Shown: one piece after another, positions 8,849-20,479 of the stretch
Numbering within the stretch: the stretch's first letter is position 1
Layout of the letters: each line of letters starts with the position of its first letter
Source: Polaromonas sp.
GTDB taxonomy: Bacteria; Pseudomonadota; Gammaproteobacteria; Burkholderiales; Burkholderiaceae_C
Direction: 5' to 3'
Assembly (NCBI RefSeq): GCF_012927455.1
Contig: NZ_JABBPE010000016.1
Location: forward strand, 434,001 to 498,000
Length of the DNA: 64,000 bases
Made by a program: the position numbers and the translations under genes
The notes under the pieces: generated by a model
Database searches by the model: none
The model's input: only the letters and a program-made list of their open reading frames with translations
What the model was told of the DNA's origin: nothing

Positions 8849-9219
8849 GAAGTGGCTGATACGGAAGGGCGAAAAACGGCCTGAAAAACAATTGTTATCT
8901 TGAGCCCAGCATACCCCTGTAGGACAGCAACTTCTTTGCGTCACAGCCCTGGCAAATAACGCGGAGCAAACAGCGTTCGTAGAGCACGCCCGCCGACGGC
9001 GGACGGCCCGCAGCCCGCAGTGCTGGTGACTTGGCGTCTCTCCTTGGCTGGCGGATTGCAACACCACAGATCACCGGCGCATCTTCCTACAGGCCACGGG
9101 GCGCCTCTCTGATGAATCGGTCCAATTGCGGCCGTTAAATTACTTTCAGCGTTGGCCCTTATCAGTGGCGGGCGTTTTTTTAAAACCGGCCCTAGTAAGG
9201 CAAGCAAAGGATTCCAAAG
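8849..9219. other. Intergenic region between divergent genes
   Basis: 371 bp between the endonuclease (minus) and the exported protein starting at 9220. I see no convincing gene. A GC hairpin followed by T7 (GCCC...GGGCG then TTTTTTT, about 9155-9181) looks like an intrinsic terminator on the plus strand, but no plus-strand gene precedes it. The long minus-strand open frame across this stretch is a codon-bias shadow. Confidence 0.4.
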
Positions 9220-9867
<648 letters not shown>

Positions 9868-10053
9868 CTCAACGAAGCGAGCAGGCTGCGGATAGTCAAT
9901 ATTCGCTCCAGCTTCGTTTCGCAGGGTAGAAAACGCGCAGGCTCTGTTCCGACCGGTAAGCATGGGTAACACGCGCTGATTTCGGTGGCTTTCGCGGCAA
10001 ATGACAGGACCGCGCGGTGCATACTCTTAAGCCGTTCAATGAAGGAGTGTTTT

Positions 10054-10410
10054 ATGTCGATTCATCACAGGTTTTCTCTTCCCGCAGCTGTCGCCCTGAC
10101 CCTGTCGGCCGTTCTGTTTTCCCCTGCTCTGCGAGCGCAGGACGCCGGTGTCCAGTCCAGTCCCAATCGCAACATTGACGATGCAACACGCGCCAAGGCC
10201 ATGAGCGGTGACTCCGCGAACACGGGCACTTCGTCGATGGGCAGCAAGATGGAAAATGCTGCAGGCCGTGCCACAAGCGCCACCGGCCGCGCTGCCAAAC
10301 GCGCGCGTGGTGCAGTTGAGCGAGGCGCCGCGCGGGCCGACAAAAAAATCCAGAAGGCGACCGGCGGCAAGGGCAATGTGCAAGACACGGGGCCGGTGAT
10401 CAAGCCTTAA
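10054..10410 (+). CDS. Small exported basic protein, unknown function
   Basis: 118 residues starting at ATG 10054, preceded by a clear AAGGAG site at 10042. Residues 1-27 form a signal peptide (LPAAVALTLSAVLFSPALRAQ). The mature part is small, Ala/Arg/Lys-rich and probably helical, with AAGRATSATGRAAKRARGAVERGAARADKK-type periodicity at about 67-100. No family was recognised; similar small basic periplasmic proteins are common in this order. It lies between two paralogous low-complexity proteins and is closed by a strong terminator. Confidence 0.65.
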   Translation: MSIHHRFSLPAAVALTLSAVLFSPALRAQDAGVQSSPNRNIDDATRAKAMSGDSANTGTSSMGSKMENAAGRATSATGRAAKRARGAVERGAARADKKIQKATGGKGNVQDTGPVIKP

Positions 10411-10430
10411 TCACTGGCGCGACCTGAACT

Positions 10431-10472
10431 GCCGGATGGCGGGCTTTGCGCCTGCCATCCGGCTTTTATTTG
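10431..10472 (+). terminator. Rho-independent terminator
   Basis: A perfect 10-bp stem (GCCGGATGGC with GCCATCCGGC, loop of 13) followed by TTTTATTT, 20 bp after the stop of the small basic protein. Confidence 0.9.
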
Positions 10473-10760
10473 TGCGCAGGAATCTGCTGATGCCTTGCAC
10501 CGGAGCCCTCGCGCAGCAAAGTGCAAGGGTCTCCACGGGCTCCAAGGGTGGAAGAACGATCGACGCGTTGCCGCACTTGCAGTCGGCTGGACACCCGGCC
10601 TTAAAGCAGTGCCAGCAAAGGCGAAGTCCTACAGGGGGCGGCGGGGCTCTCCGATAAGTTGAACGCACCTAACTCTATAAATTGGTTTTAGCTTTAGCCA
10701 ACTATTTTCCAGGCGGCGAGCATTGTTCAACTAGTCTCCCAAGGCTGAAAGGAAAATTTT

Positions 10761-11384
10761 ATGATCGACAAATCATCCCTGAAGGCGCTTCCTCTGGCCG
10801 CTGCGGTAGCAGCGGCGCTAGCGTTCGGCAGTGCCGCGCAAGCACAGACCGGCGCCCCTTCAAACCCTAGCGGCAGCGCCTATTCAGGCCCGTCCGGTAA
10901 CGATGCAGCGGGTGCCGGCATGCCCGGCACATCTGGTGCAGGCGGGACGCAATCGGGTGCGATGCCTTCGGGTCCCTCCACCGGCTCTACGGCTGCTACC
11001 GGTTCCGGTGCCAGCCCATCGGGCACCCCCCCGCCGGGCAGCACCAAGCCGACCGACAAAAGTGTCAATCCGTCTCCCAGCGCCGGTCAGTCTGGCTCGC
11101 CCGATATGGGCAGCAGCGGCATGTCGCGTTCCGGCGGTGGCATGAGCGCGCAGCAAGATGCGCTTCCTCCTGGCAGCAAAAAGCCGAAGGACAACATGGT
11201 CGCGCCTTCCCCGAAGGCGGGCAACGCTACCACCCCTGATATGCGAACCAACAAAAAAGCAAAAGAAAAAGCCACACGCGGTTCTGATCAGAACGGCAGC
11301 TCCGGCAGTTCCAGCAGTCCCGCCGACACCAATATTGGCGACGGCGGCGGCAAGGGAACCTCGGGCGCAGGTTCAACACGATAG
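10761..11384 (+). CDS. Exported low-complexity protein, paralog of the one at 9220
   Basis: 207 residues with a signal peptide nearly identical in pattern to that of the protein at 9220 (KSSLKALPLAA...AAQAQTG). Two copies of the PPGSxKPxDxxxxPSPxAG motif are at about residues 91-110 and 136-155. The rest is Gly/Ser/Pro-rich, with a Lys-rich segment (NKKAKEKATR) near 164 and a Ser/Gly tail. AAAGGAAAATTTT precedes the ATG. Exported; function unknown. The similarity to the 9220 protein suggests a local duplication that spans the basic protein between them. Confidence 0.72.
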   Translation: MIDKSSLKALPLAAAVAAALAFGSAAQAQTGAPSNPSGSAYSGPSGNDAAGAGMPGTSGAGGTQSGAMPSGPSTGSTAATGSGASPSGTPPPGSTKPTDKSVNPSPSAGQSGSPDMGSSGMSRSGGGMSAQQDALPPGSKKPKDNMVAPSPKAGNATTPDMRTNKKAKEKATRGSDQNGSSGSSSSPADTNIGDGGGKGTSGAGSTR

Positions 11385-11534
11385 CAGCTGCAGCAAGCTA
11401 GGGTTGTCGGTCTCCCCTGGGCGACTGACAACCCCGCCTTTGAGCATCACTGGATCTCAAACCGTCTGCTCTTGAGGAAACCTCACTCAAGCATTGAGCA
11501 GGTCGAAAAAGCCGAAGGGCCCTGCGCTGCTGCG

Positions 11535-12605
11535 CTATTTAGGGCGTGGCCGCGGCAAGCCCTTGTCGCACTCGGACAGCGTTCCGGCCCGCAAGGCTGT
11601 CACGGCATTGGCCACCGCGCTGGCCACATTGCGCACTTCAGCCTGCACCGCTTTATCTGCGTCCAACGTTTCGTGGCTGGTGGCGTAGGGCTCGTAATAA
11701 CCGACGAAGCGATCCAGCCGCGCCTGGGTGCCCGCATCAATCAGGCCCATCCAGTCCAGCCAGTCCGACAGGCTGCGGCGCGAGCCCTCTATGCCCGCGA
11801 CATCGCCATGCACCACAAGGCCGTAGGCCCGGCCGGCCATGTGCTTGGGGTAGTCCCAACCTTTCATTTCCAGCGCCTTCGCTTCTTCCGGCTTCTTGCC
11901 ATGGGTGCTTGTGGGGTCGGGGTTGCCGCCGTCGGAGCAGACCAGACGGTCAATCATCAGTTTGAGCGGACTAGGCGACTGGTACCAGTAGACCGGCGTC
12001 AGGATGATGACAGCGTGCGCCGCAGTCCAGCGTTCATAGATCTCGGCCATCCAGTCACTGGTCTGCGCCAGCGCATGGTTGGGGTAGCAGCTGCACGGCC
12101 AGTGGCACAGCGGCATGGCGGTAGACACGCACCCTTTGCAGGGATGAATGTGCAGGTTGTAGCTCGACGTCAGCAGGCTGAGGTCCAGCACATCGGTTTC
12201 GAGTTTCTCCTGCTGCAACACTTCTTGCGCCCACTGCAGCATGCGAAAGGTTTTGGAGATCTCGCCTGGGCAGCTGCCATCATTGCGCGCCGAGCCGCAA
12301 ATCAGCAGCACGCGCGAGGCGGTGCTGGGGTCCTTCCACAACGCTGCGGCCTTTTCAATCCGCTCCTTGGTCTCCAGCCATTCGACCGACAGGTCGTAGT
12401 CCGGGTCAGCGTAGCCGGGGCCGGCCTTACGCGTTAGCGGCGACTTGCGGCCTTGCTGGTAGGCATCCCAGGCGACTGCCTCGACGCGCGAAATCGCTTC
12501 GTCTTCGAGCCTGTAGGCGGGGTCAAGAAAGGATTTCATGAAGCGTTCATGAAACAGCTTGCGCGACAAAACGGCCGGCGCCTGGCCTTTGCGTACTTCA
12601 GTCAT
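11535..12605 (-). CDS. Flavodoxin-fold NAD(P)H-dependent oxidoreductase
   Basis: 356 residues. A central flavodoxin/NADPH-dependent FMN reductase fold begins at about residue 95 (VLLICGSARNDGSCPGEISK, the FMN phosphate loop). PVYWYQSPSPLKLMIDRL, typical of the flavin-binding loop of this family, is near residue 200. A Cys-rich stretch (HPCKGC...CHWPCSCYP) lies between them at about 155-175 and is unusual; it might bind a metal or be redox active. The N-terminal 90 residues are helical and unassigned. The substrate is unknown. Transcribed alone. Confidence 0.78.
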   Translation of the reverse strand: MTEVRKGQAPAVLSRKLFHERFMKSFLDPAYRLEDEAISRVEAVAWDAYQQGRKSPLTRKAGPGYADPDYDLSVEWLETKERIEKAAALWKDPSTASRVLLICGSARNDGSCPGEISKTFRMLQWAQEVLQQEKLETDVLDLSLLTSSYNLHIHPCKGCVSTAMPLCHWPCSCYPNHALAQTSDWMAEIYERWTAAHAVIILTPVYWYQSPSPLKLMIDRLVCSDGGNPDPTSTHGKKPEEAKALEMKGWDYPKHMAGRAYGLVVHGDVAGIEGSRRSLSDWLDWMGLIDAGTQARLDRFVGYYEPYATSHETLDADKAVQAEVRNVASAVANAVTALRAGTLSECDKGLPRPRPK

Positions 12606-12709
12606 GCGGCCAGTCTAGTGATGCGACAAGCTAGCCGGGTGCAGTTTGGATTCAGTCCTACAGCAGCTTGGGAAAGCGTCTGGCGTGTCATCAAATAGTG
12701 ATGAAATGT

Positions 12710-12760
12710 GCCGCTAGCCCAACAAGAGCGGGCGTATTTAGCTATTAAAACAATAGCATT
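12710..12760 (-). repeat. Two-hairpin intergenic repeat, copy 3 (reverse)
   Basis: On the minus strand it reads GCTATTGTTTTAATAGC, then ATACGCCCG, spacer, TTGGGCTAGCGGC. It lies between the Spy-like gene terminator and the flavin reductase start. Confidence 0.7.
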
Positions 12761-12778
12761 CATTGGCAAAGTACAAAC

Positions 12779-12830
12779 ATAAAAAGGCCTGCACCGGTTG
12801 CGCTGAAACAGCGCAACCGGTGCAGGCCTT
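12779..12830 (-). terminator. Strong rho-independent terminator of the Spy-like gene
   Basis: A perfect 21-bp inverted repeat (12785-12805 with 12809-12829) around an AAA loop, followed on the minus strand by TTTTTA. It begins 59 bp after the stop of the Spy-like gene and is the longest perfect hairpin seen in the window. Confidence 0.92.
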
Positions 12831-12888
12831 CTCTCCTTGATGCCTGGGCGGCCGGGCACGAAACCCGCAGACCGCTGCCAGCTCAGCT

Positions 12889-13452
12889 TCAGCCTTTGGG
12901 CTGCATGCCAGCGCCGTTAGGACCATGGTTGCGCCCCTGGCGAAGCTCCCTGTGCCTGGCGTCAAAGGTCTTTTGCTGCTCCGGGCTCAAGGCAGCGTAA
13001 AACGTCTTGGTAGCTTCGCCGCGCTTGTCCAGGGCCGTGCTGATGTCGGCCGTGCGCTGGGTGCGCAGGGCGCGCATTTTGTCGATGCGCTCGGGTGTGC
13101 TCAGCTTGTCGTACTCGGCACGCTGTTCAGACGTTGGGCGCGCCATGTGGTCAGGCGGCTGCATGGCGGCGGTGAAGGCGGTCCAGGCGCCTTCCTGGGC
13201 CGGTGTCAGCTTGAGCTTGGCCTTCAGTTCGGTCTGGTGCCTGGCCATCATCGCCTGCATCTTGGCCGGGTCATGACGACCCATGCCCATCATGTGACCC
13301 CGCTGCATCTCGCCCGGCGCGCCCATGGCGGCGGGGCCGGTGGCCGGGGCGATAACGGGGCCCTCAGCCATGGCGCCAAAGCCGGCTGTGGCCAGCAAAC
13401 CGGCAAGAAGGAGACCGTTCAGCGAAGCCAGCGGTTTGAGAGCAAATGTCAT
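12889..13452 (-). CDS. Spy/CpxP-family periplasmic protein
   Basis: 187 residues. It has a signal peptide (LLLAGLLATAGFGAMAE, about residues 14-30), a His/Met-rich segment (GHMMGMGRHDPAKMQAMMARH, about 52-72) and the LTxxQ-type repeats of the Spy/CpxP family (LTPAQEGAW about 82, LSPEQQKTF about 158). Family members are periplasmic chaperones or envelope-stress sensors, often linked to metal stress. The His/Met patch could bind metal, but that is inference. ATG at 13452 follows AAAGGAAG. Monocistronic, with a strong terminator downstream. Confidence 0.85.
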   Translation of the reverse strand: MTFALKPLASLNGLLLAGLLATAGFGAMAEGPVIAPATGPAAMGAPGEMQRGHMMGMGRHDPAKMQAMMARHQTELKAKLKLTPAQEGAWTAFTAAMQPPDHMARPTSEQRAEYDKLSTPERIDKMRALRTQRTADISTALDKRGEATKTFYAALSPEQQKTFDARHRELRQGRNHGPNGAGMQPKG

Positions 13453-13675
13453 AAAAACTTCCTTTCGGGAAATACTGAAGGTGTTGGTAATACACGCCTG
13501 AAACCGTGTCGATAGGTCATGCGGCAACAGGTTGAAAGCAAGTGTCCGGCGCGCGTGTGTAGGCGCCATTTCCCGGTGATGAGGGTTTGTAAAGTTTGGT
13601 GAACATTGCGTTACCCAAAAGCCAAGTCCTGCCATGGACCGGAACTCTGCCTTGTGCCTACAATCGCCTCAGCTT

Positions 13676-15819
<2,144 letters not shown>

Positions 15820-15829
15820 AAAACCCGCC

Positions 15830-16498
15830 ATGAACGCCACCCCTCTCCCGCCCTTCTTGCCTTTCCCGCCCTTGGCCGGCCCAACCGGTTTTTACCCCGT
15901 CGTTCCCGACGCCGCCTGGGTGCAACGCCTGCTGGACTGGGGCGTGCGCACGGTCCAGCTGCGCATCAAGGCGCTTGACCACCAGCCCGACGCCATCGAA
16001 CGGGAAGTGCGCGCAGCCGTCGCCGCCGGCCGGGCGGTGCCGGGCGCGCAGGTGTTCATCAACGACCACTGGCAGCTGGCGCTGGCGGCCGGCGCTTACG
16101 GCGTGCATCTGGGCCAGCAAGACCTGGACAGCGCCGACCTTACCGCCCTGCGCCAGGCCGGCATTCGTCTTGGCCTGAGCAGCCACACGCCCGCAGAGAT
16201 GGCGCGCGCCTTGGCGCTGCAGCCGTCTTATCTGGCCATCGGCCCGATTTACCCGACCACGCTCAAAGTCATGCCCTACGCGCCGGTCGGGCTGGCGCAG
16301 CTGAAGCACTGGGCCGCGCTGGCCGCGCCCTGTCCGGTGGTGGCAATAGGCGGCATCTCGCTGGCGCTGATGCCCGGCGTGCTGGCCTGCGGCGTCGATG
16401 GCGTGGCTGTGGTCAGCGCGCTGACGCTGGCCGCTGATCCGCAGACGGCCGCGCTAAGCGGCCTGCGGCTAGCGGCAGAGCGCAGTTCGCTGCTTTAA
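15830..16498 (+). CDS. thiE: Thiamine-phosphate synthase ThiE
   Basis: TIM-barrel enzyme that joins HMP-pyrophosphate and the thiazole phosphate to form thiamine phosphate. 222 residues. Family motifs are FINDHWQLALAAGAYGVHLG (about residues 74-93), LGLSSHTPAEM (about 115) and the phosphate loop GPIYPTTLKVMPYAPVGL (about 138), followed by PVVAIGGISL (about 167). It lies 10 bp after thiC and is probably cotranscribed under the TPP riboswitch. Other thi genes (thiG, thiD, thiO) are not in this window. Confidence 0.93.
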   Translation: MNATPLPPFLPFPPLAGPTGFYPVVPDAAWVQRLLDWGVRTVQLRIKALDHQPDAIEREVRAAVAAGRAVPGAQVFINDHWQLALAAGAYGVHLGQQDLDSADLTALRQAGIRLGLSSHTPAEMARALALQPSYLAIGPIYPTTLKVMPYAPVGLAQLKHWAALAAPCPVVAIGGISLALMPGVLACGVDGVAVVSALTLAADPQTAALSGLRLAAERSSLL

Positions 16499-16509
16499 CC
16501 GGTCAGCAT

Positions 16510-16568
16510 GCTATAAAATAGATAGCTGCTTGCGCTCGTAGTTATTGGGCTAGAGCCATATTTGATCG
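16510..16568 (+). repeat. Two-hairpin intergenic repeat, copy 4
   Basis: GCTATAAAATAGATAGC, then TGCTTGCGCTCG, spacer, TTGGGCTAGAGCC. It lies directly after the thiE stop, in tandem with copy 5 about 130 bp further on. Confidence 0.75.
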
Positions 16569-16639
16569 GTTTTTTTGGCTCTTTTGGGTAAGGCTGGCCG
16601 TGAGCCGCCCCCGCAGGCGGACTTTAAGAAGAAATAAGT

Positions 16640-16689
16640 GCTATCAAATAAATAGCTGATTACGTCCATGTTTATTAGGCTACAGCCAT
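16640..16689 (+). repeat. Two-hairpin intergenic repeat, copy 5
   Basis: GCTATCAAATAAATAGC, then TGATTACGTCC, spacer, TTAGGCTACAGCC. It is a more diverged copy in the same orientation as copy 4. Confidence 0.7.
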
Positions 16690-16793
16690 CTGCTATACAA
16701 ACATGGGAAGAAAACAGGCCAGAACTTCAAACATGGCATTAGCGTGCAGCGCAGCAGACCAAAAGCAAATCGATTCAGCGCTGATTCGTCACC

Positions 16794-17963
16794 TCAAACC
16801 AGCACCAACCGCAACAACGTAATCTCCGACGGCGCGCCAAAGCGCTTGGGCGGGCCCCAGTAGCCGGTGCCGCGGCTGGTGTAAACCCACAGGTCCTGCA
16901 GCTTGTGCAGTCCCGCCGTGAACGGCTGCTGCATCCGCACCAACAAATTCCAGGGGTAAAACTGCCCGCCGTGGGTGTGGCCCGACAACTGCAGGTCAAA
17001 GCCGGCCTCGGCTGCGGCGACAGCACTGCGCGGCTGGTGCGCCAGCAGCAGGCGCACGGCATCAAGCGGCGCGCCCAGCAAGGCGGCGGCCGGGTCGCTG
17101 GCGTGCGCCGCGTCAAAATGCCCGGCGCTGTAGTCTGTCACGCCCGCCAGCACCAGCTGCGCGCTGACCTGGCCCGGCACGCTGGGCGAACTCAGCACCA
17201 CATGCTGGTTTATCAGCACCGTCAGCCCGAGGCGGCGCAACTCGTCAATCCAGGCGTGCGCACCCGAGTAGTACTCGTGGTTGCCGGTGACAAAAAATGT
17301 GCCATGGCGCGAGCTCAGCCCGGCCAGCGGCGCAACCTGCGCGGCCAACTCGCTGACCCGGCCGTCCACGAGATCGCCGGTGATGGCCACCAGGTCGGCC
17401 TGCAGCGCATTGACCCTGCTGACAATGCGCTGCAGGTAGCCGCGCCCTATGGTTGGCCCGACATGCACGTCGCTGATCTGTGCCACGGTAAAGCCGTGCC
17501 AGGCCGCCGGCAGGCCTTTGATAGGCACATCGACGCGCCGCACCACCGCCGTGCGCCTGGCGTTCCAAAAGCCCAGCAGCGTGACGGCCAGGCCCAGCAG
17601 CAGCACGGCCTGCGCCGACACCGTACGCCATGGCGCCAGCAGCAGCCAACCCGGCACCAATCCATTAACCAGCCACAGCACCACCAGCAGCGCATCGCGC
17701 GCCAGCGTCAACACCAACAGGCTTGAAAACAGCCCCAAAAACAGCAAGCCGGCCCAGCGCACGCCATGCATCAGCTGGCGCGCCCGCGCCGTCGGGTCCC
17801 GCCGCAGCCCGAACAGGGCCGGCGGTATCAGCAGCGCCGACAGCGCCAGCGCGCCCAGCAACAGCCACTGGCCTCCCGCAGACGCTTGCAACCCCGAAAT
17901 CGTTCGTGCGGCAATGTAACCATGAAGCAGCGCGGTTACAAGCCATAGCGGTAATAGCTTCAT
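16794..17963 (-). CDS. Membrane-anchored metallophosphoesterase
   Basis: 389 residues. Four or so N-terminal hydrophobic segments (about residues 1-130) are followed by a calcineurin-like phosphoesterase domain with all metal-site motifs: ISDVHVGPTIGRG (about 162), GDLVDG (about 195), GNHEYYSGAH (about 225) and SGHTHGGQFYP (about 329). This layout resembles the YaeI/YkuE group, membrane-linked phosphodiesterases. The substrate is not known. ATG at 17963 follows CGGAGATTGG. It is a single gene, convergent to the thi operon across two repeat copies. Confidence 0.88.
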   Translation of the reverse strand: MKLLPLWLVTALLHGYIAARTISGLQASAGGQWLLLGALALSALLIPPALFGLRRDPTARARQLMHGVRWAGLLFLGLFSSLLVLTLARDALLVVLWLVNGLVPGWLLLAPWRTVSAQAVLLLGLAVTLLGFWNARRTAVVRRVDVPIKGLPAAWHGFTVAQISDVHVGPTIGRGYLQRIVSRVNALQADLVAITGDLVDGRVSELAAQVAPLAGLSSRHGTFFVTGNHEYYSGAHAWIDELRRLGLTVLINQHVVLSSPSVPGQVSAQLVLAGVTDYSAGHFDAAHASDPAAALLGAPLDAVRLLLAHQPRSAVAAAEAGFDLQLSGHTHGGQFYPWNLLVRMQQPFTAGLHKLQDLWVYTSRGTGYWGPPKRFGAPSEITLLRLVLV

Positions 17964-18267
17964 CCAATCTCCGGCTAATCTTTAGTTACTCTTTGGTTAA
18001 TGGCTTTTCAGCGAGCTTTCTATATGGGCGCAAGCCGCATGGCTTCAATGGCTGACGCGCTGGCGCGAATAAAAGCCCAGCTCTTCAGACGCCAGCCAGC
18101 CGCGCGGCATCGCCAACAGCGCGTTTCAACCGCTCACAAATGCGACAATCCGCACAGCCTTATCTGCCTTTTCGCACGCTATATTCGGCAATCGCCGATT
18201 GCGGCCGTGCCGCATGGTTTGTTCCTGTCTGATGTTTCATCCCGCCTACTCTGGCCCTCCTTCGCCC
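17964..18267. other. Intergenic region upstream of minC
   Basis: About 300 bp between the divergent metallophosphoesterase and minC. It must hold both promoters, but I could not assign -35/-10 boxes with confidence. No gene or complete repeat copy is seen. Confidence 0.4.
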
Positions 18268-19041
18268 ATGATCGTTGCCCTCCCGGCCACCAGCTCCTCC
18301 ACCTTTGAAATCAAAAGCGCCAACCTGCCTCTGGTCGCGCTGCTGCTCAAGTCCACTGACCTCGCTGCCCTGGCGCGCGAGCTCACCGTGCGCTTCGGCG
18401 ACATTCCGGATTTTTTCGACCAGGACGCGCTGATGATTGACTTGTCGCCGCTGCAAACCAGCGAAAACAGCGCTCATGGCGACATCGACTTCCCCTCGCT
18501 GATCAGCCTGCTTGGCAGCTACCAGCTGGTCGCGCTGGCGGTCAAAGGCGGCAATGACGCGCAAATGAGCGCCGCGCTGCGGGCCGGCCTGCTGCCCGTG
18601 CCCGATGCGCACCTGGTCAACCAACGCCCGGCCGAACCCGCGCCACAGGCCAGGCAACAGCCAGCGCCCGCCATGGCCCCGGGCGTTGCCCCGCTGGGCG
18701 CGCTGGTCATCGACAAGCCGCTGCGCTCGGGCCAGCAGGTGTATGCGCGCGGTCGCGATCTGGTGGTGCTGGCCATGGTCAATGCCGGTGCCGAAGTGAT
18801 TGCCGACGGCCATATTCATGTCTATGCACCGCTGCGTGGCAAGGCCATGGCCGGCGCGCGCGGCAATGCCGATGCGCGCATTTTTGCGCTGGCGCTGGAA
18901 GCCGAGCTGCTGTCGATTGCCGGCGTTTACCGCACCAGCGAGCACCCCCTGCCACCCGGCGTGGCGGGCCAGCCGACGCAGGTGCGGCTGGTGGCCGGCG
19001 AGAATGGCGACCGGCTGGTGATGAGCGTCATGACCCCTTAA
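18268..19041 (+). CDS. minC: Septum-site inhibitor MinC
   Basis: 257 residues. MinC blocks FtsZ ring assembly away from midcell when activated by MinD. The N-terminal domain (FEIKSANLPLVALLLKSTDL) and C-terminal beta-helix domain (PLRSGQQVYARGRDLVVLAMVNAGAEV, then DGHIHVYAPLRGKAMAGARG) are both present, joined by a Pro/Ala-rich linker (about 113-140). Upstream in-frame starts exist (18199, 18232), but ATG 18268 (MIVALPATSS) gives a normal N-terminus. First gene of minCDE. Confidence 0.93.
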   Translation: MIVALPATSSSTFEIKSANLPLVALLLKSTDLAALARELTVRFGDIPDFFDQDALMIDLSPLQTSENSAHGDIDFPSLISLLGSYQLVALAVKGGNDAQMSAALRAGLLPVPDAHLVNQRPAEPAPQARQQPAPAMAPGVAPLGALVIDKPLRSGQQVYARGRDLVVLAMVNAGAEVIADGHIHVYAPLRGKAMAGARGNADARIFALALEAELLSIAGVYRTSEHPLPPGVAGQPTQVRLVAGENGDRLVMSVMTP

Positions 19042-19197
19042 CTCAACTAACCCAGCTGTAAGACTGATACGCGATGATGGACCCCACTGCATCCATTTCG
19101 CCTTTGCGCTCCCACTGCAAGCATTTTCAGCGCGCTTCCTTTCACAACGCCCCCCACAGCGTCGCGCGCCAACCATTTCTTTAAGGACTTTTCTCAG

Positions 19198-20016
19198 ATG
19201 TCAAAAATCATTGTGGTCACCTCCGGCAAAGGCGGCGTAGGAAAAACCACCACCAGCGCCAGCTTTGCCACTGGCCTGGCCCTGCGCGGCCACAAAACCG
19301 CCGTGATCGACTTCGACGTCGGCCTGCGCAACCTCGATCTGATCATGGGCTGCGAGCGCCGCGTCGTCTACGACCTGATTAACGTCATTCAGGGCGAAGC
19401 CACGCTGAACCAGGCGCTGATCAAGGACAAGCAGTGCCACAACCTGTACGTGCTGGCCGCCTCGCAAACGCGCGACAAGGACGCACTGACCAAGGACGGT
19501 GTCGAAAAAGTCCTGAAGGACCTGGCCGCCATGGACTTCGAGTTCATCGTCTGCGACTCGCCCGCCGGCATTGAAACCGGCGCGCTGATGGCCATGCACT
19601 TCGCCGATGAAGCGCTGATCGTCACCAACCCCGAAGTCTCCTCAGTACGCGACTCCGACCGCATTTTGGGCATGCTGTCGAGCAAGACCAAGCGCGGCAT
19701 CGACGGCGGCGACCCGGTCAAGGAGCACCTGCTGATCACCCGCTACAACCCGACGCGCGTCGGCCAGGGCCAGATGCTCTCGCTCGAAGACATCCAGGAC
19801 ATTCTGCGCATCAAGCTGATAGGCGTGATTCCCGAGTCCGAATCGGTGCTGCAGGCGTCCAACCAGGGCCTGCCGGCTGTGCACATGCAGGGCACCGATG
19901 TGTCCGAAGCCTACAAGGACGTGATCGACCGCTTCCTGGGCGACAAAGACAAGCCGATGCGTTTCATCGACACGCAAAAGCCCAATCTGTTCAAACGCTG
20001 GTTCGGAGGGAAATGA
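19198..20016 (+). CDS. minD: Septum-site ATPase MinD
   Basis: 272 residues. Deviant Walker A motif [15 protein letters not shown] (residues 10-24), [15 protein letters not shown] (about 38-52), and the Walker B region [15 protein letters not shown] (about 115-130). The C-terminus ([11 protein letters not shown]) is the amphipathic membrane-targeting helix. It recruits MinC to the pole and is displaced by MinE. It lies 156 bp after minC and 4 bp before minE. Confidence 0.96.
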   Translation: MSKIIVVTSGKGGVGKTTTSASFATGLALRGHKTAVIDFDVGLRNLDLIMGCERRVVYDLINVIQGEATLNQALIKDKQCHNLYVLAASQTRDKDALTKDGVEKVLKDLAAMDFEFIVCDSPAGIETGALMAMHFADEALIVTNPEVSSVRDSDRILGMLSSKTKRGIDGGDPVKEHLLITRYNPTRVGQGQMLSLEDIQDILRIKLIGVIPESESVLQASNQGLPAVHMQGTDVSEAYKDVIDRFLGDKDKPMRFIDTQKPNLFKRWFGGK

Positions 20017-20020
20017 GGCC

Positions 20021-20278
20021 ATGTCGTTTCTGACCTTTTTTCTCGGCGAGAAGAAAAAAACCGCCAGTGTGGCCAAGGAGCGGCTGCAGATCATCCTGGC
20101 GCACGAGCGCACTGATCGCAGCCCCAAGCCCGACTATTTGCCGGCGCTGCAGCGCGACCTGATTGCGGTGATCTCCAAATACATCCACATCAACCCGGCC
20201 GACATCAAGTTGCACCTAGAGCGCCAGGACAACCTGGATATTCTGGAAGTGAAAATCGAGCTGCCCGACAAAAAGTGA
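20021..20278 (+). CDS. minE: Cell-division topological specificity factor MinE
   Basis: 85 residues, normal length. The N-terminal [20 protein letters not shown] contains the membrane-binding and MinD-contact segment (residues 1-31, including [13 protein letters not shown]). The C-terminal topological domain follows ([17 protein letters not shown]). It stimulates MinD ATPase to drive pole-to-pole oscillation. The minD stop and minE start are 4 bp apart, indicating translational coupling. Confidence 0.96.
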   Translation: MSFLTFFLGEKKKTASVAKERLQIILAHERTDRSPKPDYLPALQRDLIAVISKYIHINPADIKLHLERQDNLDILEVKIELPDKK

Positions 20279-20329
20279 GGCGGGGCCGGCAAGCTGGCTG
20301 GCGCAAAGCGACACCCTCGGGCGCAGTCT

Positions 20330-20385
20330 GCTATTTTTTTAATAGCTGACTGCGCCCGAGTCCGTTGGGCTGGAGCCATTTTTAA
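20330..20385 (+). repeat. Two-hairpin intergenic repeat, copy 6
   Basis: GCTATTTTTTTAATAGC, then TGACTGCGCCCG, spacer, TTGGGCTGGAGCCATTTTTAA. It is 50 bp after the minE stop and is a good candidate for the end of the min operon. Confidence 0.78.
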
Positions 20386-20409
20386 CCCCTCATTGCGGAA
20401 CCCGGGCAG

Positions 20410-20460
20410 AAAAAAAGCCGCGGGTGCCGCGGGGGCTGACCGGGCCTGAGGCCCGGTCAG
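20410..20460 (-). terminator. Double-hairpin terminator of the exported Gly/Ala protein
   Basis: On the minus strand, a perfect 11-bp stem (CTGACCGGGCC, loop of 3) is followed by a CCGCGG/CCGCGG hairpin and then TTTTTTT. It begins 19 bp after the stop of the gene at 20480. Confidence 0.88.
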
Positions 20461-20479
20461 GATGGTTCGTACCGCCTGC

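Noticed and set aside
16510..16689. The two tandem repeat copies as a CRISPR array
   Set aside because: The copies are too diverged, each contains its own two hairpins, the spacing of 130 bp is too long and no cas genes are nearby.
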